Origin: Dyella tabacisoli
Lineage (GTDB): Bacteria > Pseudomonadota > Gammaproteobacteria > Xanthomonadales > Rhodanobacteraceae
Direction: 5' to 3'
NCBI RefSeq assembly: GCF_003350925.1
Contig: NZ_KZ857175.1
Location: 248,001-312,000 of the forward strand
DNA: 64,000 nt
In this document: in pieces, positions 9,145 to 18,287 of the stretch
How the letters are laid out: each line of letters opens with the position of its first letter
How positions within the stretch are numbered: position 1 is the first letter of the stretch
Translations under genes and position numbers: made by a program
Notes under the pieces: model-generated
The model's input: only the letters and a program-made list of their open reading frames with translations
What the model was told of the DNA's origin: nothing
Database searches by the model: none

Positions 9145-9645
9145 ATGATCGTGCTTCGACCAGCTTCTGCCGGCTTGCCGTGCGTGACGTTGTGGCTCAA
9201 GCCCAATCGCGCACTCAGTCGGCGCGGGCTGCGTTGTTTGATCGGGGGGCTGGCGGCATTGGCGCTGACAACGGCCGGGCTGGGCGCGTGGCAGGGGAAT
9301 GTATTTGCCCCGCTGTTCGCCTTGGTCGAGTCCTCCGCAGTAGCTTTCGCGCTAGGCATAGCTTGGCGAGCCGGCGACCGCAGCGAGCGCATCACCCTCG
9401 ACGAATCGTCGCTGGAGGTGCGATTTCTGCCAGGCCGGCGCTGTATGCGTTTCCAGCCCTATTGGGTACGCGTGCAGTTCGGGCTAGATAACGGGCGGCT
9501 CGATCATCCACGCCGTCGTTTGCTGCTGAGGTCGCATGGGCGTGTGTTGGAGATCGGGGCCTTCCTCGCTGACGAGGAGCGTGCCGAGCTTTCGAGGAAA
9601 CTCATGGTGCTGCTGGCGGATTTAAACGGCCAGTCGCGCAGGTAG
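9145..9645 (+). CDS. DUF2244 membrane protein upstream of ctaC
   Basis: Small inner-membrane protein of the DUF2244 family. It has two adjacent hydrophobic segments (about residues 32-75) and a soluble C-terminal part with the family's RITLDESSLEVRF and LEIGAFLADEERAEL regions. The ATG at 9145 (MIVLRPAS) fits the family length; the open frame extends to 9073, but the extra residues are Arg-rich and unlike the family. It lies 20 bases upstream of ctaC, a position common in proteobacteria, so it probably belongs to the oxidase operon, but its function is not known. Confidence 0.75.
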   Translation: MIVLRPASAGLPCVTLWLKPNRALSRRGLRCLIGGLAALALTTAGLGAWQGNVFAPLFALVESSAVAFALGIAWRAGDRSERITLDESSLEVRFLPGRRCMRFQPYWVRVQFGLDNGRLDHPRRRLLLRSHGRVLEIGAFLADEERAELSRKLMVLLADLNGQSRR

Positions 9646-9665
9646 GTTCAACAAAGGTGCAAGAC

Positions 9666-10640
9666 ATGACATCTGGCGGCATCAGGCCTGGCGGCATCAA
9701 ACGAGCAGTTACAGCGTTGGCGGTGGCCGCCTTTGCGTTGTTCGGCAGCGTGGTTCAGGCGAACCCCGAACCCGGACAGCTAAACATGCCGCGCGGCGTG
9801 ACTACGTATTCCCACGTGCCGTATTTCCTGAACAACGTCGCCCTCGGCGTCTGCGTTGTCATCGGCATCCTGGTGTTCGGCGCGATGTTCATCGCCATGT
9901 TCCGCTTCCGCAAGTCGCGTGGCGCCGTGGCGGAGAAGTGGTCGCACAACACCACGCTGGAAATCGTGTGGACCACGATTCCGGTCATCATCCTGGTCGT
10001 GCTGGCCTATCTGGCCACCAATGGCCTGAAGCTGTTCGCCGATACCACCGGCTCGGAAATGACCATCAAGGTCACCGGCTACCAGTGGAAATGGCGCTAC
10101 GACTACGTCGATTACCAGGGCAAGCCGATCGACAAGGTCGGCTTCATGTCCAAGCTCGATCGCGAGAGCGACGAGACGCGCCAGCTCAAATCGGGCATGG
10201 ACCCGAATGCCGTCAAAGTGGATGGCTACAACACCTATCTCATCAATGTCGACGAGCCGCTGGTGCTGCCGATCAACACCAAGGTGCGTTTCGTGATTAC
10301 CGCCGGTGACGTGATCCACTCCTGGTGGGTGCCGGCGCTGGGCTGGAAGATGGATGCCATTCCGGGCATCGTCAACGCGGCCTGGACCAATATCAACGAG
10401 CCTGGCGTTTACCGTGGCCAGTGCGCCGAGCTGTGCGGCCAGGATCACGGCTTCATGCCGATCGTGGTGAAGGCGGTAACGAAAGACGAGTTCAATAAGT
10501 GGCTGGCTGAGAAGCAGGCACAGGCGTCGCAGCCCGCTCCGGCTGCCGCGCCAGCGGCTGCTTCCACCGTCGCCGCGCCGGCGACTGCGCAAGCAACCTC
10601 GGCAGAAGCAACCCCGGCAACGGACAATCACAAGGGTTGA
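9666..10640 (+). CDS. ctaC: Cytochrome c oxidase subunit II
   Basis: Accepts electrons from cytochrome c at the CuA centre and passes them to heme a of subunit I. It has a signal peptide, then two membrane helices (about residues 52-78 and 97-120), followed by the periplasmic cupredoxin domain. CuA ligands are visible: His218 (VIHSWW), Cys253, Glu255, Cys257, His261 and Met264 (CAELCGQDHGFM). A Pro/Ala-rich tail of about 45 residues follows and carries no heme motif. I chose ATG 9666 because AAAGGTG lies 6 bases upstream; a GTG at 9657 is possible. First oxidase subunit of the operon. Confidence 0.95.
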   Translation: MTSGGIRPGGIKRAVTALAVAAFALFGSVVQANPEPGQLNMPRGVTTYSHVPYFLNNVALGVCVVIGILVFGAMFIAMFRFRKSRGAVAEKWSHNTTLEIVWTTIPVIILVVLAYLATNGLKLFADTTGSEMTIKVTGYQWKWRYDYVDYQGKPIDKVGFMSKLDRESDETRQLKSGMDPNAVKVDGYNTYLINVDEPLVLPINTKVRFVITAGDVIHSWWVPALGWKMDAIPGIVNAAWTNINEPGVYRGQCAELCGQDHGFMPIVVKAVTKDEFNKWLAEKQAQASQPAPAAAPAAASTVAAPATAQATSAEATPATDNHKG

Positions 10641-10697
10641 GCGGAATTCCGCTCACTCATGTTCACGTAATTCGCATTTAGGTAGAGGTGCAAGGCC

Positions 10698-12314
10698 ATG
10701 GCCCACGCAGCCACCCACGATCACCACGACGATCATCACGGCGCGCCGAAGAATTTCTTCACGCGCTGGTGCATGTCCACGAATCACAAGGACATCGGCA
10801 CGCTGTATCTGATCTTCTCGTTGGCGATGTTCTTCATTGGCGGCAGTTTCGCCATGGTCATCCGCGCCGAGCTGTTCAAGCCGGGATTGCAGCTAGTACA
10901 GCCGTATTTCTTCAACGAAATGACCACCATGCATGCGCTGGTGATGATTTTCGGCGCGGTCATGCCGGCCTTCGTCGGCCTGGGCAACTGGATGATTCCG
11001 TTGATGGTCGGTGCGCCGGATATGGCGTTGCCGCGCATGAACAACTTGTCGTTCTGGATCCTGCCGTTCGCCTTCACGCTGCTGCTGTCCACCTTGTTCA
11101 TGCCAGGTGGCGGCCCGGCCGGTGGCTGGACCATGTACCCGCCGCTGTCGCTGCAGGGTGATTCGGTTGCCTATGTGGTGTTCGCGGTCCACTTGATGGG
11201 TATCAGCTCGATCATGGGCGCGATCAACATCATCGCGACCATTCTCAACATGCGTGCGCCGGGCATGGATCTGTTGAAGATGCCGGTGTTCGTGTGGAGC
11301 TGGCTGATTACCGCCTTCCTGCTGATCGCCGTGATGCCGGTGTTGGCCGGTGCGGTGACCATGCTGCTCACCGACAAATATTTCGGCACCAGCTTCTTCA
11401 ATGCCGCTGGCGGCGGCGACCCGGTGTTGTTCCAGCACATCTTCTGGTTCTTCGGGCATCCCGAGGTCTACATCATGATCTTGCCGGCGTTCGGCTTGGT
11501 CTCGGAGATCATCCCGACCTTCGCCCGCAAGCCGATCTTCGGCTACAAGGCAATGGTGTTCGCGATTGCCTCGATCGCCTTCCTCTCGTTCATCGTGTGG
11601 GCGCATCACATGTTCGCGGTGGGTCTGCCGCTGGGCGGCGAGATCTTCTTCATGTACGCGACGATGCTGATCGCGGTGCCGACCGGCGTGAAGGTGTTCA
11701 ACTGGGTCAGCACCATGTGGGGCGGCTCGATGACCTTCGAGACGCCGATGCTGTGGGCGATCGCGTTCGTGATCCTGTTCACCATCGGTGGTTTCTCCGG
11801 CCTGATGCTGGCGCTGGCTCCGGCCGACTTCCAGTACCACGACTCCTATTTCGTGGTGGCGCACTTCCACTACGTGCTGGTGACCGGCGCCATCTTCGCG
11901 ATCATCGCGGGCAGCTATTACTGGCTGCCGAAGTGGACTGGCCGCATGTACAGCGAGACCTGGGGCAAGATCCATTTCTGGTCCAGCGTGATCTCGGTCA
12001 ACGTGCTGTTCTTCCCGCAGCACTTCCTGGGTCTGGCCGGCATGCCGCGCCGCATCCCGGATTACAACGTGGCGTTCGCCAACTTCAACATGATCAGCTC
12101 GATCGGCGGTTTCTGGTTCGGCGCCTCGCAGTTGATTTTCCTCGGCGTCATCATTCATGCGGTGTGGTTCTCCAAGAAGAAAGCCACCGACCGCGTGTGG
12201 GAAGGCGCCAAGGGCTTGGAGTGGACAGTGCCGTCGCCGGCGCCGTTCCATACCTTCGACGTGCCGCCGGTCATCAATGACGATGAATTGGCCCACGGTC
12301 ATATTGACGATTGA
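10698..12314 (+). CDS. ctaD: Cytochrome c oxidase subunit I
   Basis: Catalytic subunit of aa3-type oxidase, an inner-membrane protein that reduces oxygen to water and pumps protons. It is 538 residues long with about 12 membrane helices. Key features are the HPEVYI element of the binuclear centre, the WAHHMF pair of CuB histidines, the K-channel region, and the HFHYVL histidines that hold heme a and a3. A His-rich N-terminus (HDHHDDHHG) precedes the first helix. AGAGGTG precedes the ATG. It lies 57 bases after ctaC and 47 bases before the small membrane protein, clearly in one operon. Confidence 0.98.
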   Translation: MAHAATHDHHDDHHGAPKNFFTRWCMSTNHKDIGTLYLIFSLAMFFIGGSFAMVIRAELFKPGLQLVQPYFFNEMTTMHALVMIFGAVMPAFVGLGNWMIPLMVGAPDMALPRMNNLSFWILPFAFTLLLSTLFMPGGGPAGGWTMYPPLSLQGDSVAYVVFAVHLMGISSIMGAINIIATILNMRAPGMDLLKMPVFVWSWLITAFLLIAVMPVLAGAVTMLLTDKYFGTSFFNAAGGGDPVLFQHIFWFFGHPEVYIMILPAFGLVSEIIPTFARKPIFGYKAMVFAIASIAFLSFIVWAHHMFAVGLPLGGEIFFMYATMLIAVPTGVKVFNWVSTMWGGSMTFETPMLWAIAFVILFTIGGFSGLMLALAPADFQYHDSYFVVAHFHYVLVTGAIFAIIAGSYYWLPKWTGRMYSETWGKIHFWSSVISVNVLFFPQHFLGLAGMPRRIPDYNVAFANFNMISSIGGFWFGASQLIFLGVIIHAVWFSKKKATDRVWEGAKGLEWTVPSPAPFHTFDVPPVINDDELAHGHIDD

Positions 12315-12361
12315 TTGAGTGCCCAGGCCGTTTGCGGTCTGGGCATGCGGAACCGCAAGCG

Positions 12362-12493
12362 ATGACGCAGCAAGTGAAAGATCCGACACAGCAGGCGCAA
12401 TTGAAGAATGCCCGGCGTACCGCACTGGTGGTAACCGTGGTCGCGGTGGCGATCTTCCTGCTCTCGATTCTGCAGATGTTGAAGTTGTCGTAA
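12362..12493 (+). CDS. Small single-span membrane protein of the oxidase operon (oxidase small assembly protein-like)
   Basis: A 43-residue protein with a charged, Gln-rich N-terminus and one membrane helix (about residues 20-40, ALVVTVVAVAIFLLSILQML). Its size and place right after ctaD match the short 'cytochrome oxidase small assembly protein' seen in beta- and gammaproteobacteria, where it is normally followed by ctaG/cox11. Here ctaE follows directly instead. The ATG at 12362 was chosen over 12311 because the upstream part would begin inside the ctaD end region. It may help CuB insertion or complex assembly; this is inference from position. Confidence 0.65.
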   Translation: MTQQVKDPTQQAQLKNARRTALVVTVVAVAIFLLSILQMLKLS

Positions 12494-12607
12494 GGCGGTT
12501 ACGTAAAGCGGTATCCCTCCGAGTCGCCGGGTATGGCGATTCGGGTTGAAGTGCCTCGCGCAGTCCGGCGGGGCGGATGGAAACAAGAATATCCACGGGG
12601 TCTCACC

Positions 12608-13495
12608 ATGGGTCACCAGCAAGACGCTTATTTCGTACCGACCAAGAGTTATTGGCCGTTCGTGGCCGCTGTGGTCATGTTCGTCACCGTATTCGGTGCC
12701 GCACACTGGCTGAATGCACAGCCGGGCGAGGAGTTTTTCGGCAGCACGACGCTGAAAATCGGCGTGGCCGGCATCCTGCTGATGTTTTTCGGCTGGTTCC
12801 GCTCGGTGATTCGCGAATCGCTGGCCGGCAGCTACAACAGCCAGGTGGATCGCTCGTTCCGCATGGGCATGATGTGGTTCATCTTCTCCGAAGTGATGTT
12901 CTTCGGTGCGTTCTTCGGTGCCTTGTTCTACGCCCGCATGTATTCGGTGCCGTGGCTTGGCGGCGAAGGCCATGGCGTGCTGACCCATCAGTTCCTGTGG
13001 AGCGATTACGCCGCTTCGTGGGGCGCCAATGGCGGTGGCGGTCCCGATCGCATCGGCGGCAACTTCCAGACCGTGGCGGCCTGGGGCCTGCCCCTGCTCA
13101 ATACGCTGATTCTGCTGAGCTCCAGCGTGACCATCACCATCGCGCACCATGCGCTGAAGGTGGGCCATCGCGGCAAGATTCTGGTGTTCCTGGGGCTTAC
13201 CGTGCTGCTTGGTGCGACCTTCCTGTATTTCCAGGCGCACGAGTACATCGAGGCTTACCACCAGCTCAATCTGACCTTGCAGAGCGGCGTCTACGGTTCG
13301 ACCTTCTTCATGCTCACCGGCTTCCACGGCATGCACGTGACCCTGGGCACGATCATGCTGGCGGTGATCTGGCTGCGCTGCGCCAAGGGCCACTTCAGCA
13401 AGGACCACCACTTCGGTTTCGAGGCCGTGGCCTGGTACTGGCACTTCGTCGATGTGGTCTGGCTGGGCCTGTTCATGTTCGTCTACATTCTCTGA
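12608..13495 (+). CDS. ctaE: Cytochrome c oxidase subunit III
   Basis: Inner-membrane subunit that stabilises subunit I during turnover. It has 295 residues and seven membrane helices, with the family regions SEVMFFGAFFGALFYAR, FQAHEYIEAY, GFHGMHVTLGT and VAWYWHFVDVVWLGLFMFVYI at the end. The ATG at 12608 gives MGHQQDAYFVP; the frame is open from 12533 but that region has no family resemblance. It is followed by a bidirectional terminator that ends this operon and the convergent DUF2909 gene. Confidence 0.97.
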   Translation: MGHQQDAYFVPTKSYWPFVAAVVMFVTVFGAAHWLNAQPGEEFFGSTTLKIGVAGILLMFFGWFRSVIRESLAGSYNSQVDRSFRMGMMWFIFSEVMFFGAFFGALFYARMYSVPWLGGEGHGVLTHQFLWSDYAASWGANGGGGPDRIGGNFQTVAAWGLPLLNTLILLSSSVTITIAHHALKVGHRGKILVFLGLTVLLGATFLYFQAHEYIEAYHQLNLTLQSGVYGSTFFMLTGFHGMHVTLGTIMLAVIWLRCAKGHFSKDHHFGFEAVAWYWHFVDVVWLGLFMFVYIL

Positions 13496-13512
13496 GCAAC
13501 CTGGTTGCTGCC

Positions 13513-13545
13513 AACAAAAAGCCCGCCAATGGCGGGCTTTTTGTT
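13513..13545. terminator. Bidirectional terminator between ctaE and the DUF2909 gene
   Basis: The sequence AACAAAAAGCCCGCC, loop AAT, GGCGGGCTTTTTGTT is a perfect 15-bp palindrome with T-runs on both strands. It can stop ctaE transcription from the left and the convergent small gene from the right. Confidence 0.9.
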
Positions 13546-13627
13546 GATCTGCTTTTGCCAGAGCTTACTGACGGTGTCTCGACGGGTTGTCGCGGGTGGG
13601 GGCGCAAAGCCCGGCAGGCCGCTACAA

Positions 13628-13843
13628 TCACTGACCCACGTCGTGTGGGTGCAGCCAGCCCATCCAGATGCCAAGCACGACCATCAGGATCAGCAGGATC
13701 GATAGACCGATGCGACGAGTCAGCGCCCATACCGTGCGCTTGCTGCCGTCTTTGTCGATCATCATGAAGTACAGCGCTTGACCGAGATTGAACAGCACGA
13801 CCAGCAGCAGGATCACCAGCGCATATTTGTAGACGGTTTCCAC
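13628..13843 (-). CDS. Twin-transmembrane DUF2909-type small protein
   Basis: A 71-residue protein with two membrane helices (about residues 5-28 and 46-65) joined by a short basic loop (DKDGSKRTVWALTRR). This matches the DUF2909/twin-transmembrane proteins that lie at this place in many cytochrome oxidase loci. The start is taken as the GTG at 13843 because no ATG is in frame close by; the open frame continues upstream, so the start is uncertain. It is transcribed opposite to SURF1 and converges on ctaE. A role in respiratory membrane assembly is only suggested by context. Confidence 0.7.
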   Translation of the reverse strand: METVYKYALVILLLVVLFNLGQALYFMMIDKDGSKRTVWALTRRIGLSILLILMVVLGIWMGWLHPHDVGQ

Positions 13844-13902
13844 GTGATTGATCCAAACGATGATGACATCGGCAGTATAACGGCCGTACGCGGTGCCTCC
13901 GC

Positions 13903-14652
13903 GTGAACGGACTGCGCCGTCCTGCCTGGTGGTCCGTGCTGCTGACCCTCGCCGGAACGTTGCTGTTCCTGCGTTTGGGCATGTGGCAGTTGCATCGCGC
14001 GGACGAGAAAGAGGAAATTCTGCGACGGTATGCCACAGCGGCAACCGCGCCTGTGCGCGATTTTGCCGCAGTAGCCGAGGCACCGCCGAAAGATGCCTTC
14101 GCGCGTGTACAAGTGCGGGGCGAATATCTGGTCGATCGCATCTATCTGCTGGACAACCCCAAACACGATCAGCGCGGCGGGGTCGAGGTATACGCGCCAT
14201 TTCGAATCCACGGCGGCGAGCATCTCGTGCTGATCGACCTCGGCTTTCTGCCCGGCAACGGCACCGACCAGACGCCGCAACTGCCGCCATTGCCTGGCGA
14301 TGAACGCACCCTGCAAGGTCTCTACTTGCCGCCACCCGGCGTGGGCTACCAGATGGGCGGCAATGCCTTGGCGAAACAGACGCGCTGGCCCAAGACCACG
14401 ATTTACCTGGATGTGAAGCAAGTGGCGGCCGATCTTGGCAGCCCGCTGTATCCGCTGGTGCTCGCGCTGGATGCCGATCCGGCCTCGATCTACGTGCGCG
14501 AACACACGCTCGATTTCTCTGCGATGCCGCCGGCGCGGCATCGTGCCTATGCCTTTCAGTGGTTCACTTTTGCCGTGGCAGCCGTGGTGATCTTTTTGAT
14601 CCTGCATCGCCGCCGTAAACCGAGCCGACCCAAAAGTACGGATAGTCCATGA
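13903..14652 (+). CDS. SURF1-family cytochrome oxidase biogenesis protein
   Basis: Inner-membrane assembly factor that helps deliver heme A to cytochrome oxidase subunit I. It has 249 residues with the expected layout: one N-terminal helix (about 8-27, ending LRLGMWQLHRADEKEE), a large periplasmic domain with the GxxxxDRIYLLDNPKHDQRGG segment, and one C-terminal helix (about 219-236). The start is a GTG at 13903, which gives the family N-terminus. The stop overlaps the next gene's ATG (ATGA), so the two are co-translated. It begins a second oxidase assembly operon with ctaA and ctaB. Confidence 0.92.
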   Translation: MNGLRRPAWWSVLLTLAGTLLFLRLGMWQLHRADEKEEILRRYATAATAPVRDFAAVAEAPPKDAFARVQVRGEYLVDRIYLLDNPKHDQRGGVEVYAPFRIHGGEHLVLIDLGFLPGNGTDQTPQLPPLPGDERTLQGLYLPPPGVGYQMGGNALAKQTRWPKTTIYLDVKQVAADLGSPLYPLVLALDADPASIYVREHTLDFSAMPPARHRAYAFQWFTFAVAAVVIFLILHRRRKPSRPKSTDSP

Positions 14653-15218
14653 ACAAGCCCGCCAACCCGACGCTGCGCCATAGCCGTCTAAAATTGCTTC
14701 TCATCATGGCGGTGTTCGCTGCGCCGATCATCGCTGCCGCCTTGCTTACCTTCAGCGGTTGGCAGCCTATCGGCAAGGCCAACGGTCAACCCATATTCCC
14801 GCAGCGCAATTTCGCCGACGAGCATCTGCGCGTGCAGGTGAGCGATGGGCAGTGGTGGGCATGGCGTGCAACCGAGCCGCAACTGACCTTGATCGCCTTG
14901 GCCGGCCCCGATTGCGCGGCGCGTTGCATCGACACGTTGACCAAGATGGCCGCGGCGCGGATTACCTTGAATCGCAACGCACCGCGTCTGCGCCTGCTCT
15001 ATCTGGGCACGCCGCCGGTGGACGCCGGGCAGGACGGCATGAAGAATTACTGGGCGCTGGGTACGGATACCGATGGCAAGCTTGCCGGCTATCGGCCGAG
15101 CGAACCCGATAGCGTTGCCGCTTTACTGGTGGAATCCAACGGCACGGCATTGTCGCTGTACTCCGCCGGCTTCGACCCCACCGGTCTGCGCAAAGATCTG
15201 CAGAAGGTCATTCGCTGA
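14649..15218 (+). CDS. Membrane-anchored oxidase-locus protein with a CxxxC motif
   Basis: A 189-residue protein with one N-terminal membrane helix (about 17-37) and a periplasmic part. It carries GPDCAARC at about residues 86-93, a CxxxC motif like the copper site of SCO1/SenC proteins, in a region with a thioredoxin-like pattern (LTLIALAGPDCAARCIDTL). The downstream SCO His ligand is not clearly present. It overlaps SURF1 (ATGA) and ctaA (TGATG), so all three are translationally coupled. Proteins at this place are usually labelled hypothetical. A role in copper delivery or thiol reduction during CuA assembly is an inference. Confidence 0.7.
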   Translation: MNKPANPTLRHSRLKLLLIMAVFAAPIIAAALLTFSGWQPIGKANGQPIFPQRNFADEHLRVQVSDGQWWAWRATEPQLTLIALAGPDCAARCIDTLTKMAAARITLNRNAPRLRLLYLGTPPVDAGQDGMKNYWALGTDTDGKLAGYRPSEPDSVAALLVESNGTALSLYSAGFDPTGLRKDLQKVIR

Positions 15219-16384
15219 TGTCCGCCCGCACGATAAAAATTCTGCGCGGCCTTGCCTTGCTTGCCGCCGTATTCGCCTTTGGCGTGGTGATGTTCGGCGC
15301 CTTCGTGCGTCTCTCCAACGCGGGTTTGTCATGCCCGGATTGGCCGACCTGCTACGGCAAGGCGAGCTGGCCGGGGCATGCGCACGAGATCGCGCAGGCG
15401 AACCAGGCATTCCCCGATCGCCCCTATGAAACGCATAAGGCCTGGCGCGAACAAGTACACCGTTTTCTCGCCGGCACGCTTGGCGTCCTGGTACTGGCCC
15501 TCGCTTTGATCGCCAGTTGGCGCAAGCCGTGGGTGCGCAATGCCGTGATGATGGGCGCGGTCTTTGCCGCACTCGGCGTGTGGCTGTACATGCATGGAGA
15601 GCACGCCTGGTCCTCCCTGTTGTCGGTCTTCGCGATTGGCTTGCCGTTGTGCGCAGCCATAGGTCTGAAGCAGTCGGGGGCATGGAAAATCAGCGTGCTG
15701 GCCCTGGCGGTGATTATTTTCCAGGCCATGCTCGGCATGTGGACGGTGACCTTACTGCTCAAGCCCATTGTGGTGATGGGGCATTTGCTTGGCGGTATCG
15801 CAACCTTTGGTCTGCTGGCTTATGCCGCGCTGCGTTTCGCCGGAGTGGGCGCGCGCGACGACGGCTATGCCGATATGCGCAAGCTTGTGGTTGTCGGCAT
15901 CGTGCTGTTGCTGGCGCAGATCGCTTTGGGCGGCTGGACGTCTGCCAACTATGCGGCGCTGGCCTGCGGTACGGATTTTCCGCTATGCCTTGGTCAATGG
16001 GCGCCGCCTACCGACTTCAAGGAAGGCTTCGTGCTGTGGCGCGGCATTGGCGTCAACTATGAAGGCGGTGTGCTCGATATGGCCGCGCGCAGCGCGATCC
16101 AGATCGCGCACCGCATCGGTGCGCTGGTGGTGTTCTGCTATCTCGCCTGGCTTGCCTTCACGGTCTCGCGGCGTGGCCTGCGCGGCTACGGTTTAGCCGT
16201 TATCACGGTGCTGCTGGTCCAGGTGCTGCTAGGTGTAAGTAACGTGCATTACGGCCTGCCACTGCCGGTGGCAACCTTGCACAATGGCGTTGCCGCACTG
16301 CTTTTGCTTACGTTGTTGACGTTGTTGGCGCGTACGCAGCGCCGTGCCGATGAATCGAGTTTTCGCTACCTGGGATCACGCTGA
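15218..16384 (+). CDS. ctaA: Heme A synthase (COX15/CtaA)
   Basis: Converts heme O to heme A in the inner membrane. It is 388 residues with eight predicted helices in two halves. Conserved histidines are visible in the family regions: [18 protein letters not shown] at the start, [25 protein letters not shown] and [10 protein letters not shown]. The first loop has Cys residues (LSCPDWPTC) as in type-B/C CtaA. The ATG overlaps the stop of the CxxxC protein. ctaB follows 1 base later, so heme O and heme A synthases are made together for the aa3 oxidase. Confidence 0.95.
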   Translation: MSARTIKILRGLALLAAVFAFGVVMFGAFVRLSNAGLSCPDWPTCYGKASWPGHAHEIAQANQAFPDRPYETHKAWREQVHRFLAGTLGVLVLALALIASWRKPWVRNAVMMGAVFAALGVWLYMHGEHAWSSLLSVFAIGLPLCAAIGLKQSGAWKISVLALAVIIFQAMLGMWTVTLLLKPIVVMGHLLGGIATFGLLAYAALRFAGVGARDDGYADMRKLVVVGIVLLLAQIALGGWTSANYAALACGTDFPLCLGQWAPPTDFKEGFVLWRGIGVNYEGGVLDMAARSAIQIAHRIGALVVFCYLAWLAFTVSRRGLRGYGLAVITVLLVQVLLGVSNVHYGLPLPVATLHNGVAALLLLTLLTLLARTQRRADESSFRYLGSR

Positions 16385-16385
16385 G

Positions 16386-17321
16386 ATGGCGAAGCAAACT
16401 AAATCACAGCCGATGCCATTGAATATGTTTCGTGAGTATCTTGAGCTGACCAAGCCGCGTGTCGTCGCGCTGCTGGTGTTCTGCGCCATCATCGGCATGT
16501 TCCTCGCCGTACCCGGCATACCGCCCTGGCGTGCGTTGGTGTTCGGCACGATAGGCATCTGGATGGCCTCGGCTTCGGCGGCGGCTTTCAATCACTTGAT
16601 CGACCAGCGCATCGACAAGCTGATGGCGCGCACCGCGCACCGGCCGCTCGCTACAGGTCATCTCACGCCGCGCCAGGTGTTGTTGTTCGCGCTGAGCCTG
16701 GGCGTGGTCTCGATGTTGGTGCTGGTGTTGTTGGTGAACGCACTGACTGCGTTGCTCACCTTCGGCGGTTTGATCGGATACGCCGTGGTCTATACCGCCT
16801 ACCTCAAGCGCGCGACGCCGCAAAATATTGTGATTGGGGGCCTGGCCGGCGCGATTCCGCCCGTGCTCGGCTGGACTGCCGTTACCGGTTCGCTGCACCC
16901 CTTTGCGCTGCAGCTATGCCTGATTATTTTCGTGTGGACGCCGCCGCATTTCTGGGCCCTGGCGATCTTCCGCCGTGACGATTACTCGCGGGCGCAGGTG
17001 CCGATGTTGCCGGTGACTCACGGCGTGGTGTACACCCGCTGGCACGTGCTGTTCTACACCATCCTGTTGGTGCTGGTGACCCTGCTGCCGACGCTCACCG
17101 GTTATAGCGGCCTGGTCTATCTCGGCGGCGCCGTCGTGCTTGGCGCGGGTTTTCTCTACTACGCCGTGCGCTTGCTGAATCCGCCCGATGAGTTGTTCGC
17201 GATGAAGGTATTCAACTACTCCATCGTCTACCTGATGGCGCTGTTCGCCTTCCTCCTGGCGGACCACTGGCTGGTGGCACCGATGGTGCAGCAGGGTTGG
17301 GTATTTCAGCCGGCGACTTGA
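16386..17321 (+). CDS. ctaB: Protoheme IX farnesyltransferase (heme O synthase)
   Basis: Attaches a farnesyl group to heme B, giving heme O, the substrate of CtaA. It is a 311-residue polytopic UbiA-family prenyltransferase. The Asp-rich substrate motif [20 protein letters not shown] is at about residues 68-87, and the second conserved loop ([15 protein letters not shown]) is near 196-210. The ATG at 16386 (MAKQTKSQ) begins right after the ctaA stop; the open frame starts at 16344, inside ctaA, which is less likely. It is the last gene of the assembly operon and converges on the alpha/beta hydrolase gene. Confidence 0.96.
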   Translation: MAKQTKSQPMPLNMFREYLELTKPRVVALLVFCAIIGMFLAVPGIPPWRALVFGTIGIWMASASAAAFNHLIDQRIDKLMARTAHRPLATGHLTPRQVLLFALSLGVVSMLVLVLLVNALTALLTFGGLIGYAVVYTAYLKRATPQNIVIGGLAGAIPPVLGWTAVTGSLHPFALQLCLIIFVWTPPHFWALAIFRRDDYSRAQVPMLPVTHGVVYTRWHVLFYTILLVLVTLLPTLTGYSGLVYLGGAVVLGAGFLYYAVRLLNPPDELFAMKVFNYSIVYLMALFAFLLADHWLVAPMVQQGWVFQPAT

Positions 17322-17342
17322 TTGAGCGATGGTGGCGCGCGG

Positions 17343-18224
17343 TCACGCATATTTCCGCAAATGCGCCAGCAACAGTTCTACATAGCGCTCGGGTTGTTCG
17401 ATATCGGGAAAGTGGCCGCAGTCGTCGACGCGGATGATCTCGGCGCGGGGTGCGCAGGCGAGCAAGGATTCCGGTGCGGTGTGCCGATGGGAGCGGTCGC
17501 GGGTGCCCCATAGCATGGTGCAGGGCACGCTTAGTTCGGCAAGTGCGGTGATGGGTTCTCTCGATAAACCTTGCACCACGCCGGCCAGGCAGAAGCAACC
17601 GCCGGCCGAGAGTGCATGCATGGCTGTTTGTTGAAATGGTTTTGGATCGGTGGATTCAGGCAGAGCGTAGCGATACCAGCTTGCGACCATCTTGCGTCGA
17701 AAAGCTCGCGCGATGGTTTGGCCGAGCACGGGGATATGCAGCGGCCGAGGTATGACGTGATCGGTCCAGGCGTGCATCGCCGCCAGCGATGGGGTTTGTG
17801 CCAGAAACAGGCTGGCTATGCGCGATGGTGCCAGTTGCGCTGCCTGCATGGCATAGAAGCCATTCGCGCAACTGAATGCGAGTGTGGTGCGCTCGATACC
17901 GAGATGGTCGAGTACATCGAGCACGGCACGCGCGCCTTGGTCGAGCGAGTGACCGTAATTGGCTGCGGGGCGGGAAAAGCCGAAGCCGGGCATGTCGAAA
18001 CAGATCACGCGTCGATGTGGCGAGAGTCGTGCGATCAGAGTGCTGTAGTGCTCGATGGTATTGGGGCCATCGGGTACCAGGACCACGCTAGGGCCTGGTG
18101 TGGTGGTATCGAGCACTCGCAGTAAGCCGGCGCTGGTGCTCAGCATGCGGGTCGTGGAGCTGCCGCCGGGATGGTTTTGTGTGGCTCGACGAGTGAGCCA
18201 GTGATCGAGCCGTGAGCTGAGCAT
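17343..18224 (-). CDS. Alpha/beta hydrolase in the radical SAM operon
   Basis: Soluble alpha/beta-fold hydrolase of 293 residues. The nucleophile elbow is degenerate: AFSCANG takes the place of the common GxSxG, with Ser the likely nucleophile. The acid and base are visible as the Asp in WGTRDRSH and the His in DDCGHFPDIEQPE. The oxyanion region PDGPNTIEHY sits after strand 3. AGGAAA precedes the ATG at 18224. It is the third gene of the minus-strand operon, 63 bases after the amidohydrolase gene. The substrate is unknown; an ester or C-C bond product of the upstream enzymes is possible but unproven. Confidence 0.8.
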   Translation of the reverse strand: MLSSRLDHWLTRRATQNHPGGSSTTRMLSTSAGLLRVLDTTTPGPSVVLVPDGPNTIEHYSTLIARLSPHRRVICFDMPGFGFSRPAANYGHSLDQGARAVLDVLDHLGIERTTLAFSCANGFYAMQAAQLAPSRIASLFLAQTPSLAAMHAWTDHVIPRPLHIPVLGQTIARAFRRKMVASWYRYALPESTDPKPFQQTAMHALSAGGCFCLAGVVQGLSREPITALAELSVPCTMLWGTRDRSHRHTAPESLLACAPRAEIIRVDDCGHFPDIEQPERYVELLLAHLRKYA

Positions 18225-18287
18225 CGAGTTTCCTGGGTGATGCTCGGATAGTAATCGATGCGTTGTACGAGCATACGCAAGAACAAG

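Noticed and set aside
10893-12596. 567-codon open frame on the minus strand across ctaD
   Set aside because: Its translation is His/Arg/Gln-rich with no signal or family; ctaD on the other strand is certain and explains the open frame through codon bias.
12577-13767. 396-codon plus-strand frame over ctaE
   Set aside because: Out of frame with ctaE and runs through its terminator.
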